64,000 nt of DNA, taken from positions 204,632 to 268,631 of the forward strand of contig CABIXN010000005.1 in the NCBI GenBank assembly GCA_902362715.1, in the 5' to 3' direction. The translations under genes and the position numbers were made by a program. Numbering within the stretch: the first letter of the stretch is position 1; each line of letters starts with the position of its first letter. The notes below the pieces were generated by a model. It was not told the DNA's origin and ran no database searches. It saw only the letters and a list, made by a program, of their open reading frames with translations. Shown here in pieces: positions 17,735 through 25,546 of this stretch. The stretch is from Lachnospiraceae bacterium. GTDB lineage: Bacteria > Bacillota > Clostridia > Lachnospirales > Lachnospiraceae.

Positions 17735-20700
17735 TTATACTGCTGCATTTGCATTTATCTGATCAATAACCGTTCTGATTCCCATCCATACATTAAAATC
17801 TGTAAATATCTCTACTATGCTTCCCTTATCAGTAAATGGTGATTCCTGAAGTACGGAAAGGTCTTTCATCATGCCGTTGTGCACTATATACTCAACAATC
17901 TGATTCACAAAATAGATTTGTCTGCTGTCAAGATTTATATCATTCAAAAATACAGAGAACGCCTCCTTTGCAGTATTCATATCAAGACCAACAATTTCAC
18001 GCACGAACTCACCTAATGGCTTGGGGCCATATTCTTTTTCATATTCATCTTTGGAACCGACTTCCTCCCAAAGGATCTGTTCCAAACTTTCTACATCCAT
18101 CTCAGTCAACGGCTTATTCGTTTTAAGCTTTGCAATTGCAATGGTATCCTGATGCTGACGTACATAGAACTCTGCCTTTGCCTTGTAATTTTTAAGCTCA
18201 TCATTCTCAAGTTCAGATTCCTTCCATTCTGTAGAAAGTATCTCATCCGTAAAATTTGTATCATACTTGATCACGTCTTTAGACAGATACTTCATCAAAT
18301 TACGAAGATTTAATCTGATAGATTCAAGCTCATCAATTCCGGCATTTTCTACATAGTCTGTATGCAGAATCTTCTTGATTAATTCTGCCTGCTCCTGTAT
18401 TTCCGGAATATTACCCACACTGGCAATTGCATTTACTTTTTTAAATAAATCGCCCTTATGCCTTCCATAGCCCTTTCCGGCCAAATAGGCCAATTCCATG
18501 CCATACACCAACGCATCAAATCGAACCGCACTTGCCTCATCTTGATCCGGCAAAATAAGTGGTGCTAATTCCTCTCTTATCATCAATGTATCTTCAAATG
18601 TAATACCATTATAATTAGCATCCACAGAATATATATCAACATATTTCAGATGTTGCCTTACCGCGAAATTCTCACGATTAAGCTCCTGCACCTTATCAAC
18701 CATCATCCTTACAAGTTTTTCTCTATATGTAATTAATCTTTCCACTTGATATTCCAAATCCTGGAGCTTATAAGCAATCTCAAATTTTAATGTAAAGATT
18801 GCTCCCTGCAAAGCAATTATATTAGCAGTTGCTCTGCCTTGATTCATACGGAAAAATTCAAAATTCCCACAAAAATCAAAAATATAGAACTTGCTCTTAT
18901 CTTCTTCGTCCATAAGTCCTGGACAAAGTCTCGTTCCACGTCCAATCATCTGCCAGAACTTTGCTTTACTCATAACCTTCTTGAAAAACACCAGATTTAA
19001 TACCTCCGGCACATCAATTCCGGTATCAAGCATATCTACTGAGATTGCTAATTGCGGCATCTTTTGGGGATCTGAAAACTCATCAATTGCACTCTGAGCA
19101 TAGGTCATGTAATTATCAATAACCTTGGCAAATGGTTGACCGCATTTGCTTAATTCAGGATATTGCTTATTAAAAACCTCCAGTATCTTCTCGGCATGGT
19201 TATGATTCTTTGCAAAAATTATAGTTTTGCCAATTTTTTCACCATAATCAACCTTTAGGCCATCTTTCATTAATATATTTAGAACCTGTTTTATTGTATC
19301 TTCGTTAAAAATCCATGTATTTAATGCTGATGAGCTAATTTTTTCCGGAAGCTTACCATCTTCAAATTCGAAGGTTGCTTCGTATGCCTCTTTATCTTCT
19401 TCAGATAATTCATCATACGCTATTCCATCTTCAATGAATTTCAGCTTTGTTTCTACCGTTATAAAATCTACAAGATATCCATCCTTTACAGCTTGTGCTA
19501 ATTCATAACCATAAGTAGGCACGCCATTTTCCAAATCAAAAACACCATACGTATTTTTATCAATCTCATCCTTCGGCGTAGCTGTCAGCCCCACTAATGG
19601 AGCATCAAAATAATTGAAGATATCTCTGTACTTATTATAAATTGACCTATGTGCCTCGTCGCATATCACAAGATCAAAATGACCACAAGTATAAATTTTA
19701 CCTTGATCATCCTGTACAGAATCAATAACATTCATCATTGTCTGATAAGTAGAAAAAATGCAGTGTGCTGTATAATTATTCTTTTCTTCCACTATATTTG
19801 AACAGGACAAATCCGGCAAAAGATTTACAAAATTTCTTTTTGCCTGAGTAACCAACGAATTACGATCTGCAAGAAACAGTATATTTTTTACCCAGCCTGC
19901 ATCTAAAAGCACCTTGCACAACGCAATTACCGTTCTTGTCTTTCCGGATCCGGTTGCCATAACAAGAAGTGCCTTTCTTCGATTTCGCTTATCAAAGCTG
20001 TCACACACTGCCTTAATGGCACCTTCCTGATAATAGCGCCCTGCAATCTTTTTATCTATTGAAATATGATTTAAACTTATCTTCATAGTTCGAAGATTAA
20101 ACAGCTTTTCTAAATCTCTCTTCGAATAAATAACAGATATCTTTCTTTCAGGATACTGATTATCTATAATTCTTGTCTCAAAACCATTTGTAAGAAATAC
20201 TACCGGTCTTCTGTTGTACTGCGCTTCCATCAAATCTGCATAGAGTTTTGCCTGCTGTCTCCCCTTGGCAACATCCGCACAGGTTCTCTTTGCCTCTACA
20301 ATAGCCAACGGTCTGTGACTGTCATCATATAAAACATAGTCCGCAAATCCCACTTCTGACTTATTAGGCATTCCAGGCAGCTCTACTTCGTTAAGCCAAT
20401 CTTTTCCCTCTGTCCATCCTGCATCCAAAAGCATAGAATCAATGTAAATTTTTCTTGTTTTATATTCCGATAAATCTAGTGGTTTCGGCACATAAGTCTG
20501 CTGCTGCTCTGCACGCTTTGCCGTCAATTCTTCTTTAAGCGCTTTATTTTCAGCTATGAGAGCTTTCAAATCCACATCGTCATCAGATGACTTTATAATA
20601 ACCGGCTCCATTTGTGGATCTGTTAATAAGCTCAAATCATATTGTCTTTCCTCATAGATATCAGAATAGCAATATGAAACATAATCCATAAATATAAAAA

Positions 20701-21040
20701 GATTCTTCAAACATAAAATTGCTTCATCCTCTGTAATTTTTCTGCCATTATGAGCCGCTCTATTTCCTATTTTTCGAATCAAATTCAAGCGTTTCCAAAG
20801 TGAATCATCTACTAAATCATGAAAATTTTCTGTACTCATTAAACTGATTAGATTGTCCTGATATGGCATTTCCAAAAAATCATCCACAGAATACATCCAC
20901 TTAATAGCGAACTCCATAGCACGACGACAGTTGATTACACTGGCTTCCTTGTCAATTTTAAGAATCTTTTCAGCAGCAATAGCCACATCTGAAAAACTAT
21001 TAAATTTTGGTTCCTGTCTTAAATAATCAAAGTTGGTCAT
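17735..21040 (-). CDS. hsdR: Type I restriction endonuclease subunit R
   Basis: Translation from ATG 21040 gives 1101 residues, normal for HsdR. It comprises an N-terminal DUF4145-like helical domain, a nuclease core with GFADYVLYDD and AIVEAKRTC (D...ExK), and an SF2 translocase with Walker A MATGSGKTRT, VICDEAHRS and GLTATPKDE. Motif VI is QMIGRGTRLCPG and the C-terminal region is helical. It cuts unmethylated DNA after ATP-driven translocation as part of an R2M2S complex. The start is fixed by AGGAGG at about 21047-21052, 6 nt before the ATG. The open frame continues 273 nt further upstream into the end of hsdS, but those codons lack a ribosome binding site. It is the last core gene of the type I operon that begins with fic/hsdM. 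Confidence 0.93.
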   Translation of the reverse strand: MTNFDYLRQEPKFNSFSDVAIAAEKILKIDKEASVINCRRAMEFAIKWMYSVDDFLEMPYQDNLISLMSTENFHDLVDDSLWKRLNLIRKIGNRAAHNGRKITEDEAILCLKNLFIFMDYVSYCYSDIYEERQYDLSLLTDPQMEPVIIKSSDDDVDLKALIAENKALKEELTAKRAEQQQTYVPKPLDLSEYKTRKIYIDSMLLDAGWTEGKDWLNEVELPGMPNKSEVGFADYVLYDDSHRPLAIVEAKRTCADVAKGRQQAKLYADLMEAQYNRRPVVFLTNGFETRIIDNQYPERKISVIYSKRDLEKLFNLRTMKISLNHISIDKKIAGRYYQEGAIKAVCDSFDKRNRRKALLVMATGSGKTRTVIALCKVLLDAGWVKNILFLADRNSLVTQAKRNFVNLLPDLSCSNIVEEKNNYTAHCIFSTYQTMMNVIDSVQDDQGKIYTCGHFDLVICDEAHRSIYNKYRDIFNYFDAPLVGLTATPKDEIDKNTYGVFDLENGVPTYGYELAQAVKDGYLVDFITVETKLKFIEDGIAYDELSEEDKEAYEATFEFEDGKLPEKISSSALNTWIFNEDTIKQVLNILMKDGLKVDYGEKIGKTIIFAKNHNHAEKILEVFNKQYPELSKCGQPFAKVIDNYMTYAQSAIDEFSDPQKMPQLAISVDMLDTGIDVPEVLNLVFFKKVMSKAKFWQMIGRGTRLCPGLMDEEDKSKFYIFDFCGNFEFFRMNQGRATANIIALQGAIFTLKFEIAYKLQDLEYQVERLITYREKLVRMMVDKVQELNRENFAVRQHLKYVDIYSVDANYNGITFEDTLMIREELAPLILPDQDEASAVRFDALVYGMELAYLAGKGYGRHKGDLFKKVNAIASVGNIPEIQEQAELIKKILHTDYVENAGIDELESIRLNLRNLMKYLSKDVIKYDTNFTDEILSTEWKESELENDELKNYKAKAEFYVRQHQDTIAIAKLKTNKPLTEMDVESLEQILWEEVGSKDEYEKEYGPKPLGEFVREIVGLDMNTAKEAFSVFLNDINLDSRQIYFVNQIVEYIVHNGMMKDLSVLQESPFTDKGSIVEIFTDFNVWMGIRTVIDQINANAAV

Positions 21041-21197
21041 CGCAAACCTCCTCTTACGGTATAATACTTCCTTTGTATAAAAACTTTCCACATCTAAATC
21101 TCTTAATATGTAATGTATTTGACTATTGTTAAGTACAATTCTAAATAAATTTTTCTTCCCTTTAAAAAATAAGCAATCATAAGCATCCTGCCATTCA

Positions 21198-22331
21198 CTA
21201 ATAAAAGTGTCGAAATTCGTGAAATTTTGATTTGTCGACTTGATTGACGAAATCAGAAAAATTATTTTGGAGTTCCAATGGTGGAAGCGCAATCTCAAGC
21301 TTACGAATATCACCTAAAGATATAAATTTCTGTGTTCCACCTTTTACTTTACTAAGAACCGCGCTGTCAAAATAATCTGACTGAAGTAATGCTTTTACAA
21401 AAATATTGTTTACCAAAGAGTCTTCTACAAATTTGATTAATGCAACATTCTTTATAGCAAATTCTTTATCAACATCAACTATTACTGGATTACCAACTGT
21501 TCCTATCATCGGCATAAGGATATCGCCTAAGTCAACCTTTGAACGTGAATTTATCTTATTTAAATCTTCTCTACAGATTAAGCTACAATCGGTAAAGTCA
21601 ATTTTTCCAGTAGATACATTCTTAGACGTTACTAATGGGTAACCGTCATCCATAACATATTTGGGCGAGTCATGTGTTCCATCTCGAACATCGCAAACTT
21701 CTCCTAAGAGTTTCTTTTCCCATCCATTAGTATTACCAGTCATATCCCCAAACATCTCGACAAATCGGCTTTTGATTAATAGGTCTAGTTGTTCTAATTG
21801 CACTTTTCTTTTCTTAATGATTTCTTTCAATTTATCAAGCTTTTCACATATCTGAACCTGTTCTATAATATCAATATCTGCCACCTCATAACAAGACACA
21901 TAATCATCCGTTTTGAGATTATGAAGTCCTGTAGTTTTGTTTTCAAATGGTCTAGTTCCTCCTCTTCGATAATTTCCGTAAAGAGAATAAAACACATATT
22001 TGGGAAACCATTGCTTTATATCCTTTACCCTTAATAGTCCTGTAAAATTATTAAATAAATAGGTTTTTTCAGGTCCTTCAAAATAAATCACTCTTCCTAC
22101 TGGTTGTTTATCAGAACCTCCCGATTTTTCAATTATAATATCTCCCTGACAAAGATACTTTTCATCTATGTTTTTCTTTGTGATACAACGGGTGACTACA
22201 TTATTATAATCAACACTCCCCTTATTAGTGAAATTAGTTGTCCTAAGTACGGGGGTTCCATCTCCGGTTTCATCATCAGCCCCCCACTCTCCAGAAAGAG
22301 CCCTTCCTGTAATATCTATTAACTTAGCCAT
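21198..22331 (-). CDS. hsdS: Type I specificity subunit, second copy with altered C-terminus
   Basis: Two target-recognition domains (about 1-150 and 205-340) are separated by the conserved helix EQLDLLIKSRFVEMFGD. The C-terminal conserved segment LELQNNFSDFVNQVDKSK follows. The protein shares the central and C-terminal conserved segments with the other HsdS at 24338-25507, but both recognition domains differ, so it would specify another DNA target. Immediately after VDKSK it ends in FHEFRHFY, whereas the other copy continues about 23 residues to form the final helix. The divergence point lies at the edge of a 45-bp perfect repeat. It follows the tyrosine recombinase gene by 21 nt. Start region and ribosome binding site are part of a 33-bp repeat also found before the first hsdS. 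Confidence 0.88.
   Translation of the reverse strand: MAKLIDITGRALSGEWGADDETGDGTPVLRTTNFTNKGSVDYNNVVTRCITKKNIDEKYLCQGDIIIEKSGGSDKQPVGRVIYFEGPEKTYLFNNFTGLLRVKDIKQWFPKYVFYSLYGNYRRGGTRPFENKTTGLHNLKTDDYVSCYEVADIDIIEQVQICEKLDKLKEIIKKRKVQLEQLDLLIKSRFVEMFGDMTGNTNGWEKKLLGEVCDVRDGTHDSPKYVMDDGYPLVTSKNVSTGKIDFTDCSLICREDLNKINSRSKVDLGDILMPMIGTVGNPVIVDVDKEFAIKNVALIKFVEDSLVNNIFVKALLQSDYFDSAVLSKVKGGTQKFISLGDIRKLEIALPPLELQNNFSDFVNQVDKSKFHEFRHFY
21225..21269 (-). repeat. 45-bp perfect direct repeat, copy at the 3' end of the second hsdS
   Basis: Identical over 45 bp to 24410-24454, same orientation. It encodes the conserved NNFSDFVNQVDKSK end of HsdS and contains the near-palindrome GATTTGTC-GACTTGATT-GACGAAATC. 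Sequence identity stops abruptly on the downstream side, as expected for a recombination crossover site. Confidence 0.9.
21744..21799 (-). repeat. Central conserved hsdS repeat, copy in the second hsdS
   Basis: 56 nt matching 24947-25002 with four differences. It encodes the inter-domain helix LEQLDLLIKSRFVEMFGD and could serve homologous exchange of half-genes between the two hsdS copies. Confidence 0.85.
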
Positions 22332-22355
22332 ATCATCCCTACAAACCTCAATTTA
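22323..22355 (-). repeat. 33-bp perfect direct repeat at the second hsdS start
   Basis: Identical to 25499-25531. It covers the untranslated leader, ribosome binding site and first codons (MAK) of hsdS, and overlaps the TAA stop of the recombinase gene at 22353-22355. Confidence 0.9.
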
Positions 22356-23321
22356 GGTCATGTATTTCTGATGAGATGCCTTTACGTTTGTCTGATTTAC
22401 CATCGCATATTGCATGGTTGTGTCAATTTGAGAATGCCCAAGTATCTTCTGCACTTGCTCGATAGGCATTCCCTTATCAATTGCTCTTGTTGCCATTGTC
22501 CTTCTAAATTTGTGTGGATGAACTCTCTCCAAATTTAATAACCTTCCAAGTTGTCTTAATCTAATTTCTACGCCACTTATTTTCAAACGCGAATGTGGCG
22601 CATCTAATGTGACAAATAATGCCGTATTTTTATCTTTTCTACTATCTATATAGTTCTTTAGATGTACTTTCGCTTTTGCATCAAAATATACTCGGCGTTC
22701 TTTATCCCCTTTCCCATAAACAACACACTCTCGCCCTTCAAGATCAATATCGTCAATATTCAAATTCACTAATTCTCCAACCCTTATTCCTGTAGAATAA
22801 AGTAAATCAATTATTGCCAAGTCTCGTATATCTTTACAATTATCACGTAATTTCTCTATACCTTCATCAGAGATGACACTTTTTACAACTGTTTTAGTTT
22901 TTATTTTATGGATCCTTTTCATTGGGCTTTTTAAAATGTAATCCTCTTCCTCAAGCCAGGAAAAGAAACTCGAAATATTACGCCGTATATTATCTACTGT
23001 AACATTCGTACAATTATTTCTCTTTTGATATGCAGCCAAATACTCCCTGATTTCTTCTGTTGAGACTTTTCTAATTTGCTTGTCCATTTCTGAAATAAAA
23101 TGTTCTATCGTAGTTCTATAATACTTAATAGTCCTTTCAGAACAACCTTCAATCTTCTTTGCATCCAAAAAAATCTGTAAGAATGCTTCATTGGAAATCT
23201 CCGTTTTATCCACGGTATTTTCGGCAAACGCCTCAACTATCACTTCCTGAAGTTTCTTCATTTGGGCAATCGACAAATATTCTGCCATCTCATTTAGTAC
23301 TTTTACAATCTTTTCTTCCAT
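22353..23321 (-). CDS. Tyrosine recombinase (XerC/D-type) within the type I R-M operon
   Basis: 322 residues with a SAM-like core-binding N-terminal domain (about 45-135) and a full catalytic domain: Arg in STGIRVGELVNL, Lys in YGKGDKERRV, HPHKFRRTMATRA (HxxR) and LGHSQIDTTMQYAMV (His and nucleophile Tyr). All catalytic residues are present, so it should be active. Recombinases of this kind next to duplicated hsdS genes are known to switch type I specificity by DNA inversion. Here the two hsdS genes are in direct orientation with repeats on both sides of the recombinase, so excision or exchange is more likely than inversion (inference). The ATG at 23321 (GAGG about 9 nt upstream) is preferred to that at 23336. 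Confidence 0.9.
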   Translation of the reverse strand: MEEKIVKVLNEMAEYLSIAQMKKLQEVIVEAFAENTVDKTEISNEAFLQIFLDAKKIEGCSERTIKYYRTTIEHFISEMDKQIRKVSTEEIREYLAAYQKRNNCTNVTVDNIRRNISSFFSWLEEEDYILKSPMKRIHKIKTKTVVKSVISDEGIEKLRDNCKDIRDLAIIDLLYSTGIRVGELVNLNIDDIDLEGRECVVYGKGDKERRVYFDAKAKVHLKNYIDSRKDKNTALFVTLDAPHSRLKISGVEIRLRQLGRLLNLERVHPHKFRRTMATRAIDKGMPIEQVQKILGHSQIDTTMQYAMVNQTNVKASHQKYMT

Positions 23322-23395
23322 GTTGGTATACCTCATCTATTGTTTGTGTACCAACATCCTTCATCCACTCTGTCATTCGCAATATTCAATACAAC

Positions 23396-23875
23396 TTATA
23401 ATCCATTAAATGAATTAGCATAATACGCTCTTTTTAATATATAAGACGGTTCGTAATACACCCCCGTATTATAATCATCTATTTCTTCCGCAATCCATGA
23501 ATTGTAAACCCGCAGCATTCCCTGAATGTAATCTTCATCGTCATCTAAAGTTTGTAGTATTAATCTACAATAAACCTTTCCCATTTGTGTTTCTGTTGGT
23601 ATTATGTCAACTAATTCCTTATTAACATCACCAACATCAAAGCTTCCCTTTTCCAACCTATATTCATTAATAAAATCATTCACCACTTGTAACGGATTTT
23701 CACAATGTAACACAGATGCCACACTAATTTTTTCTACCAGTGCATCGTACCCAATTGTATTCACCACATAACAATTATGCTGATGCAATGTTCGCGCAAT
23801 ACGTTCCGTAATATAGCACATAAAATACAAGTCATTTTCTGTAACATTTTCATCTGGGAAAAAAATATTTTTCAT
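23396..23875 (-). CDS. Unknown protein paired with the DUF3990 gene
   Basis: About 159 residues, acidic, mostly helical by inspection (NDLYFMCYITERIARTLHQ, NPLQVVNDFINEY), with no signal peptide and no motif I recognise. Its ATG at 23875 overlaps the stop of the DUF3990 gene (ATGA), a typical toxin-antitoxin style coupling. The longer frame starting at 23926 lacks a better ribosome binding site. The pair is inserted between the two hsdS genes on the same strand. The segment YFMCYITERIARTLHQ is loosely reminiscent of DUF3791 proteins that often sit beside DUF3990 genes, but the match is too weak to name. Function unknown; immunity partner is a guess. Confidence 0.7.
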   Translation of the reverse strand: MKNIFFPDENVTENDLYFMCYITERIARTLHQHNCYVVNTIGYDALVEKISVASVLHCENPLQVVNDFINEYRLEKGSFDVGDVNKELVDIIPTETQMGKVYCRLILQTLDDDEDYIQGMLRVYNSWIAEEIDDYNTGVYYEPSYILKRAYYANSFNGL

Positions 23876-24324
23876 AACTCTACACTCCCTATAAAACGAA
23901 TGGTCTTTAATGCCCGCTCCGTGCAAAATACAATTTGATGAGTTGGATATTTAAATTTTGCCAGAGCCCAAAATGCTTCTCTACTTATTTTTGCTTCCAT
24001 ATAGTCTTCCACATAATCCCAAATTGTATCATCTGCCATAGGCCCTTCTACAATATCATATTCATGACCTGCACCATTTCTACATGCAGCAATAAAATCA
24101 AGCCATTCATCAGACATGCTGGTAAAATTTAAAATATTTAATTCAGAACTTCCCTGATATTCATATATGTTAACTATATGTTTTGGTTTCTTACTGTTTG
24201 CCCATTTAATCGCCTGTTTTTTTAGACTTGTACAATAAAATCCAAAACCAAAATCTTTGTAAAATCCACATTCTATTATTTGAGGGTGTTTTACTGTCAC
24301 ATTACTCCCATGATATATTTCCAT
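23872..24324 (-). CDS. DUF3990 family protein, putative toxin
   Basis: The 150-residue protein begins MEIYHGSN and carries FGFYKDFGFGFYCTSLKKQA-like spacing (KDFGFGFYCT near residues 24-33) and QAIKWANS, the hallmarks of DUF3990. The family is related by fold to ADP-ribosyltransferases, with a YHGS start and a FGxGFYxT strand. Related proteins occur in toxin modules; enzymatic activity here is an inference. The ATG at 24324 follows AGAAGG by 8 nt and lies 13 nt after the hsdS stop codon. The TTG at 24345 is less likely. A second small gene overlaps its stop by 4 nt. The pair interrupts the type I R-M operon. Confidence 0.78.
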   Translation of the reverse strand: MEIYHGSNVTVKHPQIIECGFYKDFGFGFYCTSLKKQAIKWANSKKPKHIVNIYEYQGSSELNILNFTSMSDEWLDFIAACRNGAGHEYDIVEGPMADDTIWDYVEDYMEAKISREAFWALAKFKYPTHQIVFCTERALKTIRFIGSVEL

Positions 24325-24337
24325 ATTCTCAACCTTC

Positions 24338-25507
24338 TTATCCAAAATATTTTTGCATTAATGAATCGAATAGTAACTGTACTTCGTCTAATGATTTTTG
24401 CACTGCAATTTTTGATTTGTCGACTTGATTGACGAAATCAGAAAAATTATTTTGTAGCTCTATTGGTGGTAAACAAATAATAAGCTTTCCCAATCTTCCC
24501 TTTGAAATGTTTGACATTGATTTTGCTGAACCACTCGCAATACTTTGAATTTCCCCTCTAAACAAATCATGGTTAATTAGGTTGCATAAGTAAACTTTAT
24601 TACAGTTTTCATTTGTATTTAATCTAAAAATCAAATCGGGCATCATCAGTTTCCCTGGTGTTGAAGAAACATAGGCAGCCATACCTACCAATTCAGGAGT
24701 ATTTTTCCTTGTAAACAATAAATCTCCTTCTTGCACTTCTGCACTTTCTAAAAAGTCATTCTCATCTATCATAGCTTTATTTTCTTCAGGCTTATATACA
24801 CCATATGTAACTGCACTTAATTTCAATATAGCTGGATCCGTTCCAACTCTTGCAATACCAGCACAAACAAAACTTTTTCCGTTTTCAATACATTCAAGAC
24901 AATCATTTATTTCTACTTTATTCCATCCCTTAGGATTAGTAATCGGATCCCCAAACATCTCAACAAATCGGCTTTTGATTAAGAGGTCTAACTGTTCTAA
25001 TTCCCGCCTTCTAACGGCAATTACATACCATACCTTCTTCAACATATCTACCGACATTTGCTGCTCTTTTTTATCTGGAAGATTGATTTCTATATCTGCC
25101 ACAATTCCCTTAGAAATCTCCTTGAATGTTGCTCCTCTTCCCAACGAATTAAGATAAACCGTATTTCCACGCAAAAACCAATATAGATACTCTGATAGGA
25201 CTTCATCTGAACAAATCAAATTCTTAAATCCCTGATTGCAGTACATTTCCTTACCTGCTATTGCAACCTTTCCGATAGGAGCTCTAGAAGACAAAATAAC
25301 AGTCCCTTTAGGAAATGGTTTCAATCCTGTTTTCTCTACTCCAAGCTGTGTAATCTTCCTTACACTTTCTTCAACAATATACGTATCTTCATTTATTTCA
25401 GCCGGAGTGATCCAGTCAATATCACCATCCCAATATTCATTAATACTGGTTTTAGGTGTACTTCCTGATACAATTTCACATATATCTCCAAGTTTTACCT
25501 TAGCCAT
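24338..25507 (-). CDS. hsdS: Type I specificity subunit, first copy
   Basis: 389 residues with the usual two target-recognition domains: about 1-150, starting MAKVKLGDICEIVSGSTPKT, and about 200-350, from GWNKVEINDCLECIENGKS. They are linked by LEQLDLLIKSRFVEMFGD and closed by IELQNNFSDFVNQVDKSKI plus a final helix ending MQKYFG. HsdS determines the bipartite DNA sequence methylated and cut by the HsdM/HsdR complex. It follows hsdM by 39 nt and is therefore likely the expressed specificity gene. It shares perfect 33-bp (start) and 45-bp (end) repeats with the second hsdS, but the variable domains differ. The C-terminus is complete, unlike the second copy. Confidence 0.92.
   Translation of the reverse strand: MAKVKLGDICEIVSGSTPKTSINEYWDGDIDWITPAEINEDTYIVEESVRKITQLGVEKTGLKPFPKGTVILSSRAPIGKVAIAGKEMYCNQGFKNLICSDEVLSEYLYWFLRGNTVYLNSLGRGATFKEISKGIVADIEINLPDKKEQQMSVDMLKKVWYVIAVRRRELEQLDLLIKSRFVEMFGDPITNPKGWNKVEINDCLECIENGKSFVCAGIARVGTDPAILKLSAVTYGVYKPEENKAMIDENDFLESAEVQEGDLLFTRKNTPELVGMAAYVSSTPGKLMMPDLIFRLNTNENCNKVYLCNLINHDLFRGEIQSIASGSAKSMSNISKGRLGKLIICLPPIELQNNFSDFVNQVDKSKIAVQKSLDEVQLLFDSLMQKYFG
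24410..24454 (-). repeat. 45-bp perfect direct repeat, copy at the 3' end of the first hsdS
   Basis: Same sequence and orientation as 21225-21269. The distance between copies is 3185 bp, so recombination would release a circle of about 3.2 kb carrying the recombinase, the DUF3990 pair and the second hsdS. Confidence 0.9.
24947..25002 (-). repeat. Central conserved hsdS repeat, copy in the first hsdS
   Basis: Partner of 21744-21799, with 52 of 56 positions identical by eye. Confidence 0.85.
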
Positions 25508-25531
25508 ATCATCCCTACAAACCTCAATTTA
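25499..25531 (-). repeat. 33-bp perfect direct repeat at the first hsdS start
   Basis: Partner of 22323-22355. It lies in the 39-nt gap between hsdM and hsdS and includes the ribosome binding region (GTAGGGATGAT before the ATG). Confidence 0.9.
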
Positions 25532-25546
25532 AGAGGCCCTTTCTTT

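Noticed and set aside
21041..21313. Upstream extension of the hsdR frame
   Set aside because: AGGAGG sits just before ATG 21040; the extension overlaps hsdS and has no ribosome binding site.
21225..24454. Invertible hsdS locus of the classical type
   Set aside because: No inverted repeat copies of the 45-bp or 33-bp segments were found within the island; all copies are in the same orientation.
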